The notes below the pieces were generated by a model. That model searched no databases, was not told where the DNA came from, and saw nothing but the letters and a program-made list of their open reading frames with translations. Of a stretch of DNA of 64,000 nucleotides, positions 9,164 to 17,384 are shown in pieces (the first letter of the stretch is position 1; each line of letters starts with the position of its first letter). The stretch spans positions 1-64,000 of the forward strand of contig NZ_LMEM01000002.1 of the NCBI RefSeq assembly GCF_001426345.1. Direction: 5' to 3'. A program made the position numbers and the translations under genes. The DNA comes from Devosia sp. Root436 (GTDB lineage: Bacteria > Pseudomonadota > Alphaproteobacteria > Rhizobiales > Devosiaceae).

Positions 9164-10540
9164 TCAGGTTGCGTTTGGTCTGGCCATGGCGCCAAGGCGT
9201 GCCGTCGGTAGCCGCAGTTCCACCAGCAGCCCGCCCAGCGCCGAACGCTTGAGCGCCAGGCTCCCACCATAGACATCCACCAGTTCCTTTACGATATCGA
9301 GCCCCAGCCCGCTGCCCGGCGTTTTCTCGTCCAGCCTGACACCGCGGCGCAACACTTTCTGGGCGTCTTCCTCGGAAAGGCCGGGGCCGTTGTCGTCGAT
9401 GCGGATCAGCAGCATGGTGCCGGTGTCGCTGCGTTCGGCATCGAGCCGCACCCCCACCTGCCCCTTGGACCATTTGCAGGCATTGTCGAGCAGGTTGCCC
9501 GCCATTTCCTCAAGATCGGCCTCGTCGCCGCGGAACCACGGCAACGAAGCGTCGGGACGCTGGAAAGCGATGGTGCAGTCGGGGTTGATCTTGCGCATCA
9601 CCCGCGTCAGCCGCAGCATGATCATGGTGGGGTCGGCCTTCTTGCCAACCACCGAGGTCCGGGCCGCCAACCGGGCGCGCTCCAGATAGGTCGCGACCAT
9701 GGTGCTCATTTTCTCGCTCTCGGCGACCACCACATCGGCCAGCGCGCCCTTGCGGGCCGCGGCCTCGTTGCGCAGCACGGCGATAGGAGTCTTGAGCCCA
9801 TGGGCGAGGTTGCCCACCTGGTTGCGCGCCCGCTCGATGATCTGGGCGTTGGAGCGCAGCAATTCGTTGACCTCCTCGGCCAGCGGCGCGATTTCGCGAG
9901 GATAGGTGCCGGTCACGGCGACGCTCTCGCCCTCGCGCACGCTTTCGATGGCGGCGCTCAGCCGGTCGATGGGTCGCATGGCGAAGCGCGCCACGATGGC
10001 GCTCATGATCGCCAGCATCACCCCCACCGCGCCGAGCACGATGAAAGCCTGCCCGCGGAAATCGCCCACCAGTTCGAGAATTTCGCTGAGATTGCCGGTG
10101 ACCACGATCTGATAGGTGGTCGGCGCCAGCGTCACCGCACGTTCCACCACGCGCATGCGTGTGCCGAACACGTCGTCCATGACGGCCGTGCGGCGGCCCC
10201 GTGCATCGGCCGCGCCGGACATGTCGGGCAGGTCGATGCCCACCACCGAAGTCGAGAGATTGTAGAGCGTGCCGTCGGCATCGCGGATGGCCCAGTACCA
10301 GCCCGAGCGCGGCCGGTCGAAGCGCGGATCGCTGAGCGCAATATCGGCGCTCGAGGGATCCCCCGCCTCCAGCAGCGCCCCGGCCAGGCTCTCGACATGG
10401 AACTCGAGCGTTTCCGACAGCGAGGTATCGAGCGCCCGCGAATAGAGATCGGTCAGCAGAAAGCCGGTGGCCACCAGCGCCAAGATGAGCCACCCCGCTG
10501 ACAACCAGAACAACGAAGCTGCGATAGAGCCCTTTCTCAC
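9164..10540 (-). CDS. feuQ: FeuQ-like sensor histidine kinase
   Basis: This 458-residue inner-membrane kinase is of the PhoQ/FeuQ type. The first helix spans about residues 13-33, then a periplasmic sensor domain, a second helix near 165-185 and a HAMP region. The phosphoacceptor motif is NLAHGLKTPIAVLRNEAA, and the ATP-binding motifs are NLLDNACKWSKG, DNGPGLSEEDA and GSGLGLDIV. It pairs with the OmpR-type regulator upstream at 10717. In rhizobia FeuPQ controls export of cyclic glucans and envelope functions, but the signal here is unknown. A palindromic repeat separates it from its regulator gene. Confidence 0.85.
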   Translation of the reverse strand: MRKGSIAASLFWLSAGWLILALVATGFLLTDLYSRALDTSLSETLEFHVESLAGALLEAGDPSSADIALSDPRFDRPRSGWYWAIRDADGTLYNLSTSVVGIDLPDMSGAADARGRRTAVMDDVFGTRMRVVERAVTLAPTTYQIVVTGNLSEILELVGDFRGQAFIVLGAVGVMLAIMSAIVARFAMRPIDRLSAAIESVREGESVAVTGTYPREIAPLAEEVNELLRSNAQIIERARNQVGNLAHGLKTPIAVLRNEAAARKGALADVVVAESEKMSTMVATYLERARLAARTSVVGKKADPTMIMLRLTRVMRKINPDCTIAFQRPDASLPWFRGDEADLEEMAGNLLDNACKWSKGQVGVRLDAERSDTGTMLLIRIDDNGPGLSEEDAQKVLRRGVRLDEKTPGSGLGLDIVKELVDVYGGSLALKRSALGGLLVELRLPTARLGAMARPNAT

Positions 10541-10544
10541 TCTT

Positions 10545-10672
10545 CACCTCTCCCTTTGGGGGAGAGGTCGGCCGAAGGCCGGGTGAGAGGGCCTTTGCTA
10601 GGTGAGGTGCGTTGGGAAGGCCCCCTCACCCGACCCGAAGACGGGTCGACCTCTCCCCCGAAGGGAGAGGTG
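10545..10672. repeat. Palindromic intergenic repeat, family A
   Basis: This element of about 128 bases begins with CACCTCTCCCTTTGGGGGAG and ends with the complementary arm CTCCCCCGAAGGGAGAGGTG. Inside is a second stem (GGGTGAGAGGGCC ... GGCCCCCTCACCC). Each end is itself a hairpin, so the RNA would fold into a branched structure. Related copies lie at 16842, 18909, 20127, 20698, 29836, 58091, 59944 and 62516. This one lies between the FeuP-like and FeuQ-like genes and could attenuate or stabilise the transcript. Confidence 0.85.
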
Positions 10673-10716
10673 GCGAAGCGGCGCCTTCCGTGCCAGTGCA
10701 CTTGCCCCATGAAGGC

Positions 10717-11376
10717 CTAGTCCTCAGCGATCTGGTAGCCCAGCCCGCGCACCGTCTGGATGCAATCCTCCGGCAGCTTCTTGCGCAGGCGGCCGACAAA
10801 CACTTCGATCGTATTGCTGTCGCGGTCGAAATCCTGGTCGTAGAGGTGCTCGGTCAGCTCGGTCCGCGAGATGACCTTGCCCTTGTGATGCATGAGATAG
10901 CTCAAAAGCCGCAATTCGTGGCTGGTTAGCTTCACCGACTGGCCATCGACCGTCACCTTGCCCGAGCGGGCATCGAGCCGCACCGCGCCGGCCACGATCT
11001 CGTTGGAGGCCAGCCCGGCCGCGCGCCGCACCAGCGCCCGAATGCGCGCCAGCACTTCTTCCATATGAAACGGCTTGGCGACATAGTCGTCGGCACCGGC
11101 GTCGATCCCCTGCACCTTGTCGCTCCAGCGGTCGCGCGCCGTCAGCAGCAGCACCGGCGTCGTCTTGCCGGCGCGGCGCCATTCTTCGAGCACCGAGAGC
11201 CCGTCCATCTGCGGCAGGCCGATATCGAGCACGATGGCGTCATAGGGTTCGGTATCGCCGAGGAAGTGTCCTTCCTCGCCATCGAAGGCCACGTCGACCG
11301 CATAGCCGGCCTCGGTCAGCGCTTCCTTGAGCTGCCGGTTGAGATTGATATCGTCTTCGACAACAAGAATACGCAT
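10717..11376 (-). CDS. feuP: FeuP-like OmpR-family response regulator
   Basis: This 219-residue regulator has an N-terminal receiver domain (MRILVVEDD, phospho-acceptor Asp in DAIVLDIGLPQMDG, conserved Lys in DDYVAKPF) and a C-terminal winged-helix DNA-binding domain (LTSHELRLLSYLMHHKG ... DSNTIEVFVGRLRKK). The sequence is very like rhizobial FeuP. It lies upstream of the cognate kinase at 9164 and 26 bases downstream of a small secreted protein gene, probably in one operon. Full length, no oddity. Confidence 0.9.
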   Translation of the reverse strand: MRILVVEDDINLNRQLKEALTEAGYAVDVAFDGEEGHFLGDTEPYDAIVLDIGLPQMDGLSVLEEWRRAGKTTPVLLLTARDRWSDKVQGIDAGADDYVAKPFHMEEVLARIRALVRRAAGLASNEIVAGAVRLDARSGKVTVDGQSVKLTSHELRLLSYLMHHKGKVISRTELTEHLYDQDFDRDSNTIEVFVGRLRKKLPEDCIQTVRGLGYQIAED

Positions 11377-11402
11377 TGCAGGCCCCCGGATGCGTCTATG
11401 CG

Positions 11403-11696
11403 TTACTGCGCGCCCAGAACCAGGTTCTGCGCTTCCCCCTCGGGAGTCAGTACGCCGATAATATAGACGAGCCTGCCGCCTTCGTCACATACCTGAACGG
11501 AAAGGATTTCTGCGCTGCCATCGACACCGGCCGAAGCCAGCACGTCATAAACCGACATGATCTGGCCGGACGACACCGCTTCCTGGATTTGCAACTTGTC
11601 GAGGCAAGCCTGCGCCTGCGCCGGACTGGCCGCAGCCAGCCCGACCATCAACGCGACGGCGATCGAAGCAAGCAATTTGGGGGTCAAGGTTTTCAT
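11403..11696 (-). CDS. Small secreted PepSY-like protein
   Basis: This 97-residue protein has a clear Sec signal peptide (MKTLTPKLLASIAVALMVGL ... ASPAQAQA, cleavage near residue 29). The mature domain of about 68 residues resembles half a PepSY domain (YDVLASAGVDGSAEILSVQV, LVYIIGVLTPEGEAQNLVL). Small PepSY proteins often sit beside PhoPQ/FeuPQ-type systems and may modulate the sensor in the periplasm. It is the first gene before the FeuP-like regulator, 26 bases away. Family assignment is by pattern only. Confidence 0.75.
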   Translation of the reverse strand: MKTLTPKLLASIAVALMVGLAAASPAQAQACLDKLQIQEAVSSGQIMSVYDVLASAGVDGSAEILSVQVCDEGGRLVYIIGVLTPEGEAQNLVLGAQ

Positions 11697-11773
11697 GCCG
11701 GCAACTTAGGACGCTGTTGCTGAATGGGACATGAATGAGGCAGGAATGCCGAATCTTCGCCTTTTCGTAGCAT

Positions 11774-11971
11774 TCAGAAGTGAATGTCTACTCCCGCCTG
11801 CTTCATCACAGCATTAGCGGTATGGCGGGACAGCGTGCCCTTGTCCACCGTGAATGTACGGCTTGTGATTGGGCTATACCATATCTCATGGTCGCCCTTG
11901 CCTTGGCGGCGATACTCGCAACCGGCGGCTTTCAGGGCCTCTACGATCTGCCGGTAGAAGCCCTGACCCAT
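11774..11971 (-). CDS. hicA: HicA-type mRNA interferase toxin
   Basis: This 65-residue protein matches the HicA/YcfA fold: a helix with EALKAAGCEYRRQGKGDHEIW carrying the catalytic His28, then strands and a C-terminal helix (RHTANAVMKQAGVD). HicA toxins bind double-stranded RNA-like structures and cleave mRNA. The ATG at 11971 overlaps the last base of the hicB stop (TAATG), which fixes the start and the order antitoxin then toxin, reversed from the commoner order. Local G+C is lower than in the flanking genes (about 48% in the line at 11761), which suggests acquisition. Confidence 0.85.
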   Translation of the reverse strand: MGQGFYRQIVEALKAAGCEYRRQGKGDHEIWYSPITSRTFTVDKGTLSRHTANAVMKQAGVDIHF

Positions 11972-12219
11972 TAATGCGCACGAGCCCCATCGAGACGGAA
12001 CTGGGACTGGATACACACGTCAATGAGTTCGCCGGGATGGCCGGCATCCGCAATGAGGTGGGCATTGTCCTCCAGCAGTTCTGGCGCGACGGCCAGAACG
12101 CGTTCCAGCAGTTCATCAAGGGTCGCAGCCTCGGTGACAAGGCCCGGAATGTCGTCGCTTGTGGCGACCCAGACAGACGCCTCGTCGTCCCACTCGGCAT
12201 TGACCAGAAGCTTTTTCAT
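11971..12219 (-). CDS. hicB: HicB-like antitoxin (DUF1902)
   Basis: This 82-residue protein starts MKKLLVNAEWDDEASVWVAT, the partially degraded RNase-H-like fold of HicB antitoxins (DUF1902 subgroup, from memory). SDDIPGLVTEAATLDELLER follows. It has no obvious C-terminal DNA-binding extension, so autoregulation may need another factor. It is translationally coupled to hicA. The pair sits next to the lysis end of the GTA cluster, on the same strand but past its last gene. Confidence 0.85.
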   Translation of the reverse strand: MKKLLVNAEWDDEASVWVATSDDIPGLVTEAATLDELLERVLAVAPELLEDNAHLIADAGHPGELIDVCIQSQFRLDGARAH

Positions 12220-12321
12220 GCTGGCTCCTAACTGCGGCGAGTTCAAGCACGAATATATCGGTAGGACAAGACATCTGAACAAGGCATGAAACTGAGCGGG
12301 CCTCCCACGCGCGGTACGCCC

Positions 12322-13089
12322 TCACACCTTCCCCAAATCCCCCTTCAGCCCCTTGCGCAGGAACAGCACAGCCAGCGCTTCCATGATGAGGTGCCCCGCC
12401 GAGCTGCCATCCAGTGCAGGCAGGTCGAGGCCGAGCATTTGCGCCAAGCCCGCCACCAGCATGAAAATGGCGACGATATAGGTCCGGTAGCCGATGAGGA
12501 TGTCCATGAGAATTCTCCAGGTTTGAAGGTTTGTCGAAGGCGCCGCCGACGTTCCGGCAGCGTCGAGCGCAGCCGCCCGCACCGCTGCCACGCGGGCGGT
12601 CCAGCCCTTGCCGAAAGTGGCAAAGGTCGGCAGGCGATTGAGGAAGGCCAGGCGCCGGTCGCAGAGCGCGCCGATCAATGCGCCGAGCCCCTTGCGGTTG
12701 GCATAGGTTTCCACCGCCCCGAGCGTCAGCGGCCCCACCTGCCCGTCGGCCGCCACGTCGAGTTCGGCCTGCAAGGTGCGTATGGCGCGGTCGGGACCGG
12801 AATTGACCGCGTAGTCGAACAGCGCCAGGTCGAGCCCGGCAGGCAATTGCCCGGCATGGCTGCGATCCCAGTAGCTTGCCCGATAGATCTTCGCCGCCTC
12901 GGGCCTTTGCAGGTCCATCACCGCGCTCTTGGGCAGCTTCCACCACGGCGAGACCATGCGCCAGCGCGCCAGCGTCTTGTGGGTGATGCCCATATTGGTG
13001 GCCCCGCCGGGGTCGGCCGGATGGTCGGCATAGCCGCCCTCCTGTCGCAACACTTCGTCGAGGCAGATATCGAAACGGCTTCTAGCCAT
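12322..13089 (-). CDS. GH108 peptidoglycan hydrolase (endolysin) with holin-like C-terminal region
   Basis: This 255-residue protein has an N-terminal GH108 (zliS-type) muramidase domain with catalytic Glu17 in RQEGGYADHPADPGGATN and MGITHKTLARW. A PG-binding-3-like region follows (ADGQVGPLTLGAVETYANRK). After a linker near residue 190, the last ~60 residues form two hydrophobic helices (MDILIGYRTYIVAIFMLVAG ... IMEALAVLFLRKGLKG), which in phages are usually a separate small holin-like gene. The start overlaps the gp15 stop by 8 bases, so it appears to be the last gene of the GTA operon. In Rhodobacter the GTA lysis genes lie elsewhere. Confidence 0.85.
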   Translation of the reverse strand: MARSRFDICLDEVLRQEGGYADHPADPGGATNMGITHKTLARWRMVSPWWKLPKSAVMDLQRPEAAKIYRASYWDRSHAGQLPAGLDLALFDYAVNSGPDRAIRTLQAELDVAADGQVGPLTLGAVETYANRKGLGALIGALCDRRLAFLNRLPTFATFGKGWTARVAAVRAAALDAAGTSAAPSTNLQTWRILMDILIGYRTYIVAIFMLVAGLAQMLGLDLPALDGSSAGHLIMEALAVLFLRKGLKGDLGKV

Positions 13090-16000
13090 GAAATTCCCCC
13101 TCTGCGGCATGGCCTTCGCCCAGCACCGCGCTCAGTTGCGCCACCGTGAAATCGAATGAATCCGGCGGCGCGCCGAAATCGGCCAGCTGCTCGGCGCTCG
13201 AATAGCTCGCCGAGGGCAGGCTGGTTTCCACCACGCGCAAAGCCGTCGCGCCATCGAGAATCGTCAGCCGATAACGCTCGGGCACATGCTCCAGCGGACT
13301 GTCGACCACGCCCCAGCCATCGCCATCGGCCCGGCTGCGCCGCACCCAGCGCAAGCCGATATCGCCGCTGCCGTCGCGCACCGCCCGCAGATGCACCGGC
13401 GCCAGCGGCAGGGCCGGCGCTGGATCGGTCTCCACCACCAGGCTCGTGCCCGCGATATCGGCAGCTCCGGCATAGACGCGAAGATCCCGCGCCTCGCCCA
13501 GCAGCCCCGGCTCGACCGGCAGCGTCACCGTCCGCGTATCGAGCACCAGCACCCGCCTGCCGACACTGGCCGTGCCGGCCTCCGTCCCCTCGAGCCCGCG
13601 CAAAAGCCGGCTCAGGCGATAGCGCCCCGCCGATACCAGTTCGGCCTCGGCAAAACCGATCGCCTCCCAGCTGCCGTCATCACTCTCCACCGCCAGCCGG
13701 TTGCTGCCCGACAAGGCGGCCAGTGGCTCGGCCGAGGCCAGATGTCCGGCCAGCAGCGTCACTTCCACCACATTGCTTTCGTCCCAGACCGCCACTGGCC
13801 CCGGCAACAATGGCGTCGCCACCGTCCCCAGCACCCCGCGCCGCGGCAGGGTCGCGACCACCGCGCCGGTCGTGTCATCCACCAGTTGCACATTGCCCGG
13901 CCAGGGCTGCGCATAGGCAGCCACCACCAGCCGCGAGCGTGTCACATCGCCCGGGAGCGGCGGCAGCTGCGCCACCGTCACCACGGGCAGCGAGCGCGTC
14001 TGCGCCCCGCCAGCCGAGGCCAGCGGCCGATCGATATCCGTCGCGATGGCCCTGCCCGCAGGCAAGGTCCTCGCCGTCACTTTCCGCATCAATCCATCGC
14101 GGATTTCGCCGATCTCGAACGGCCCCTCGGCCAGCCCGCCGATCTCGATCACGTCGCCCGGTTCCAGCGCCAGCGCCGCAGGCGGCAGGCTGAAATCGAG
14201 CACCTCGCGCTGCATGCTGTGGCCATCGAGCATCCGCTCCGCCGCCAGCCGTGCCCCCGAGCCGTCGAGCGTCATCGCGCTCGTCTCGCCCATAAGCGGT
14301 CCTGTGCCGCCATTCAGCGCCGTTACCGTACCGGTCAGATAATCGCGCTCACGGTCGAGATAGGTCAGCGCCAGCCGTCCCGGCGTCTCGGCCGGATCGC
14401 CGCGCCGGCGCGCCAGAACCGCACCCTCCCCCACCGCCAGTTCATCGGCATCAAGCGCCACCGCCTCGGCGCGGCGGCCCATGCCCAGATGCAGCCCATC
14501 CACGCCGTTGCGCAGGCTCAGCCCTGTCGACGCCAGCAGCGGCTCCAGCGCCTCGCGCGCCGTGGTTGCCGTGCCCAGCACCAGTCCGCCCACCAGGGGC
14601 GCCGCCGGTTCGGCGCTCAGTTCCACGCCATGATCTGCCGCTATGGCCTCGGCCAGCTCGTCGCTGGCCATGCCGCCCAGCCGCCCGGTCAGCCAGTGTC
14701 CGTTGCGATGGTTGGGGCCGTCGGCCCACACCTCGGTCAGCGCGGGAAAGGCCGGATAGGGCCGCGCATCCCAGGTCCACAGATACATCCGGTCCATATC
14801 GACCATGCCGGCCGGATTGTTGGCCGCATCGCCCCACCATGCCTGATGCGCCCGCAATACCTGCCGCTGGATCAGCGGATCGGGGGTGCCCGCCGAAAAA
14901 TACGGCCGCCCGCTTTCGGCGCTCTTGGGATCGCCGAAAATATTGGGCTGGTTCGCGCCCTTGTCGACCGCGCCACAGCCCAGCTCGGTAAAGACCACCG
15001 GCTTCGAACCTGGCGCCCAGGCCGTGGGAAACCCGTTGCGCACCCCGCCCGGCCGGTCATGGTGCGCCTGGCTCCACCAGCTGCGGATATCCTTGAACCG
15101 CCACACCCATGGCTCGCCATAGGCCCCATCGGTGATCGGCGTCCTTGCCTGGGCCGCCCGATCGGCATCGCTGGCATAGAACCAGTCATACCCCTCGCCG
15201 CCCGCGACATTGCCCTTGAGATAGTCGAGGTCATAGCCGTCCGCCGACAGCGCGGCATCGGCATGCCCATGCCCGTCCCGCCAATCGGCCAGCGGCGTGT
15301 AATTGTCGATGCCGACAGCGTCGATATTGGGCGAGGCCCAGAGCGGATCGAGGTGAAAGAATTTCTCGCCGCCGCCGGGCTGATAGCCCGAATATTCGCT
15401 CCAATCCGCCGCGTAGGTCAGCGTCGTCCCACTGCCGACCACCGCCCGCACGTCAGCGGCCAGCGTCACCAGCTCCGATACGAAGGGAAAGCTGTTCCCC
15501 GCCCCGCGCACCGTGGTCAGTCCGACCATTTCCGAGCCGATGATCAGCGTATCGACGCCGCCCGCCGCCACGGCCAGCCCGGCATAATGCAGCGCCATCT
15601 GCCGATAGGCCGCAGCAAACGTGGCCACCTGCGCCGCCGCTGCCGCCGTCTGGTCGGGCGAGCCCGGCTGCCCCGGCGCCGGATGGCAGGTGATCCGCCC
15701 GCGCCAGGGGTAAGCTGCCTGCCCGCTCCCCCCATAGGGGTCGGGCAGGCCGTTCCCACCGGCAATGTCCATCATCACCATGGGATAGAGCGTTACGCCC
15801 AGCCCGCGCGCCTTGAGGTCGGCAATCGCCGCCAGCACCGAGCTATCCGATGGCGTGCCGCCATAAGCCGCGCCGCCACCGTGGCTCGATACGACAGGCA
15901 CGTCGCCGCGCCCCAGCCCGGCCACGCTCCACGCGGCGCCCAGCACCGTCCGTTCCGCCGCCTCCACACGCGGCCCGATGGCGCAATGCCCGCAGCGCAG

Positions 16001-16810
16001 GTCATCGCCGAACCAGGCCACGACCAGCGCCACATGCTCGAGATTGGGGCACAGGGCCACCAGCTCGTCGATCGATGCCGTCCAGTCGCTCACCGTGGCC
16101 GACACATGGGTATTCTCACCCAGGGTCTGCCCCGGCCCGGCCATGCGGACCCGCGGCGCCGGGTCATAGCCGAATTCCGTCGCTCCGGGGATGACAGTCA
16201 CCGCGCGAATGCCCGGCTCCAGGTCCCCCACCACCCGGCACAGTTCCACCGACAGGTGCGGAATGCGGTTGCCGAACCGGTTGAGCGGCAATTGCTCGAC
16301 CACCAGATAGCAAAGGCCGCGATATCCGGGCGCCACCCCTTGCGTCGCCTCGATCAGTCCATCGGGCAGTTGGTCCTCGGTGCCGCGATAGAAGCGCAGC
16401 GTCAGGCCCTCGGTATCGAGCAATTGCCCATCCGCCCAGATGCGCCCCAGCCGCTGCACCTCGCCCTCGCAAAAGGCCACGGCAAAGCTGGCGCCGACCA
16501 CGTCCTCGTCCGGCCCCTGCCCAAAACCCTTGGCCCCGGCATTGTGCGCCGCCAGCAGTTCCAGCTCCCGAGCCCAGATGATGTTGCCCGATAGCCGGCT
16601 CCAGCCATAAAGCCGCGGCACCGCCCCGCCTTCGCTCGATCCCTGCAGCCTGATGTCGTTGCCAACGGGCGTGCTCTTGTCGCCAAACAGCAGCCCGTCC
16701 ACCGCGCTGCCCGCCAGCGCTCCCAGCGCCCGCCCCACGGTCGCGCCCAGCGGCCCGCCCACGAAGCCGCCAACAAATTGCCCGGCAAGCGAAAGCGCGA
16801 GAGTGGCCAT
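13082..16810 (-). CDS. GTA gp15: host-specificity / tail hub protein with TIM-barrel domain
   Basis: This 1242-residue protein is the largest GTA gene. The N-terminus (MATLALSLAGQFVGGFVGGP) is glycine-rich and hydrophobic, followed by a tail-protein region. A glycoside-hydrolase-like TIM-barrel runs roughly from residue 430 to 730 (ADWSEYSGYQPGGGEKFFHL, VVFTELGCGAVDKGANQP). A phage-tail-3-like region and beta-rich C-terminal domains complete it. RcGTA gp15 forms the hub and megatron at the baseplate tip that contacts the recipient surface. Length and order are as expected. It is followed directly by the endolysin gene and preceded by a family A repeat. Confidence 0.9.
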   Translation of the reverse strand: MATLALSLAGQFVGGFVGGPLGATVGRALGALAGSAVDGLLFGDKSTPVGNDIRLQGSSEGGAVPRLYGWSRLSGNIIWARELELLAAHNAGAKGFGQGPDEDVVGASFAVAFCEGEVQRLGRIWADGQLLDTEGLTLRFYRGTEDQLPDGLIEATQGVAPGYRGLCYLVVEQLPLNRFGNRIPHLSVELCRVVGDLEPGIRAVTVIPGATEFGYDPAPRVRMAGPGQTLGENTHVSATVSDWTASIDELVALCPNLEHVALVVAWFGDDLRCGHCAIGPRVEAAERTVLGAAWSVAGLGRGDVPVVSSHGGGAAYGGTPSDSSVLAAIADLKARGLGVTLYPMVMMDIAGGNGLPDPYGGSGQAAYPWRGRITCHPAPGQPGSPDQTAAAAAQVATFAAAYRQMALHYAGLAVAAGGVDTLIIGSEMVGLTTVRGAGNSFPFVSELVTLAADVRAVVGSGTTLTYAADWSEYSGYQPGGGEKFFHLDPLWASPNIDAVGIDNYTPLADWRDGHGHADAALSADGYDLDYLKGNVAGGEGYDWFYASDADRAAQARTPITDGAYGEPWVWRFKDIRSWWSQAHHDRPGGVRNGFPTAWAPGSKPVVFTELGCGAVDKGANQPNIFGDPKSAESGRPYFSAGTPDPLIQRQVLRAHQAWWGDAANNPAGMVDMDRMYLWTWDARPYPAFPALTEVWADGPNHRNGHWLTGRLGGMASDELAEAIAADHGVELSAEPAAPLVGGLVLGTATTAREALEPLLASTGLSLRNGVDGLHLGMGRRAEAVALDADELAVGEGAVLARRRGDPAETPGRLALTYLDRERDYLTGTVTALNGGTGPLMGETSAMTLDGSGARLAAERMLDGHSMQREVLDFSLPPAALALEPGDVIEIGGLAEGPFEIGEIRDGLMRKVTARTLPAGRAIATDIDRPLASAGGAQTRSLPVVTVAQLPPLPGDVTRSRLVVAAYAQPWPGNVQLVDDTTGAVVATLPRRGVLGTVATPLLPGPVAVWDESNVVEVTLLAGHLASAEPLAALSGSNRLAVESDDGSWEAIGFAEAELVSAGRYRLSRLLRGLEGTEAGTASVGRRVLVLDTRTVTLPVEPGLLGEARDLRVYAGAADIAGTSLVVETDPAPALPLAPVHLRAVRDGSGDIGLRWVRRSRADGDGWGVVDSPLEHVPERYRLTILDGATALRVVETSLPSASYSSAEQLADFGAPPDSFDFTVAQLSAVLGEGHAAEGEFHG

Positions 16811-16841
16811 GTGAATATATCCTTTGAAGTCGCCACCTCTT

Positions 16842-16967
16842 CACCTCTCCCTTTGGGGGAGAGGTCGACCCCCTTGGGTCGGGTGAGGGGGCCTTTTCTG
16901 GGTATGGAGCGAGGGGAAGGCCCCCTCACCCGCTGCTGCGCAGCGACCTCTCCCCCCAGGGAGAGGT
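16842..16967. repeat. Palindromic intergenic repeat, family A
   Basis: This is a family A element of about 126 bases between gp14 and gp15 (CACCTCTCCCTTTGGGGG ... CCCAGGGAGAGGT), with the inner GGGTGAGGGGGCC / GGCCCCCTCACCC stem. The 3' end of the gp14 gene (from about 16967 to its stop at 16926) reads into the element. Confidence 0.85.
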
Positions 16968-17384
16968 AAGAGGAAACCGGAACCGCGCCGATACCCGCCG
17001 CGCCCAGGCTTCCGTCAAATTCGCCTCGACCACACCCAGCCGCTCCTGCGCATGGATGAACCGCTGAGGCCCCACCAAAATCCCGCAATGCTTGGCCTCG
17101 ACCATGCCGCCGAGCCGGAACAGCACCACCTGGCCCGCCTCCATCGGCCCGGTCTCTGCCACCAGCAGCGTCTCCGCCGCCTGCCGCAGCGCGCCGGCAT
17201 GGGTTGGGTCGCGCATATCCGCGCGATAGGCCGGCATCGCCATGGGCTCGGCACCATGGAGCGCCCGCCACACGCCGCGCAACAGCCCCAGGCAGTCACA
17301 TCCTGCCCCAGCCCGCGATGCCTGGTGCCGATAGGGCGTGCCGAGAAATTCCCGCGCCGCCGCGACCACCTCGCCGCCGCTCAT
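16926..17384 (-). CDS. GTA gp14: NlpC/P60 peptidoglycan peptidase of the tail
   Basis: This 152-residue protein is an NlpC/P60 cysteine peptidase with catalytic Cys31 in GAGCDCLGLLRGVW and His in VEAKHCGILVG. In GTAs it sits in the baseplate and probably opens peptidoglycan for DNA entry. The ATG at 17384 overlaps the gp13 stop as ATGA, fixing the start. The last ~13 residues (TSPWGERSLRSSG) are encoded by the family A repeat that follows, so the natural C-terminus appears to have been replaced by repeat-derived sequence. Confidence 0.9.
   Translation of the reverse strand: MSGGEVVAAAREFLGTPYRHQASRAGAGCDCLGLLRGVWRALHGAEPMAMPAYRADMRDPTHAGALRQAAETLLVAETGPMEAGQVVLFRLGGMVEAKHCGILVGPQRFIHAQERLGVVEANLTEAWARRVSARFRFPLTSPWGERSLRSSG

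Noticed and set aside
13286-16594. 1102-codon frame antisense to gp15
   Set aside because: It is an artefact of G+C-rich codon bias; composition is dominated by Arg, Gln, His and Pro and gp15 on the other strand is unmistakable.
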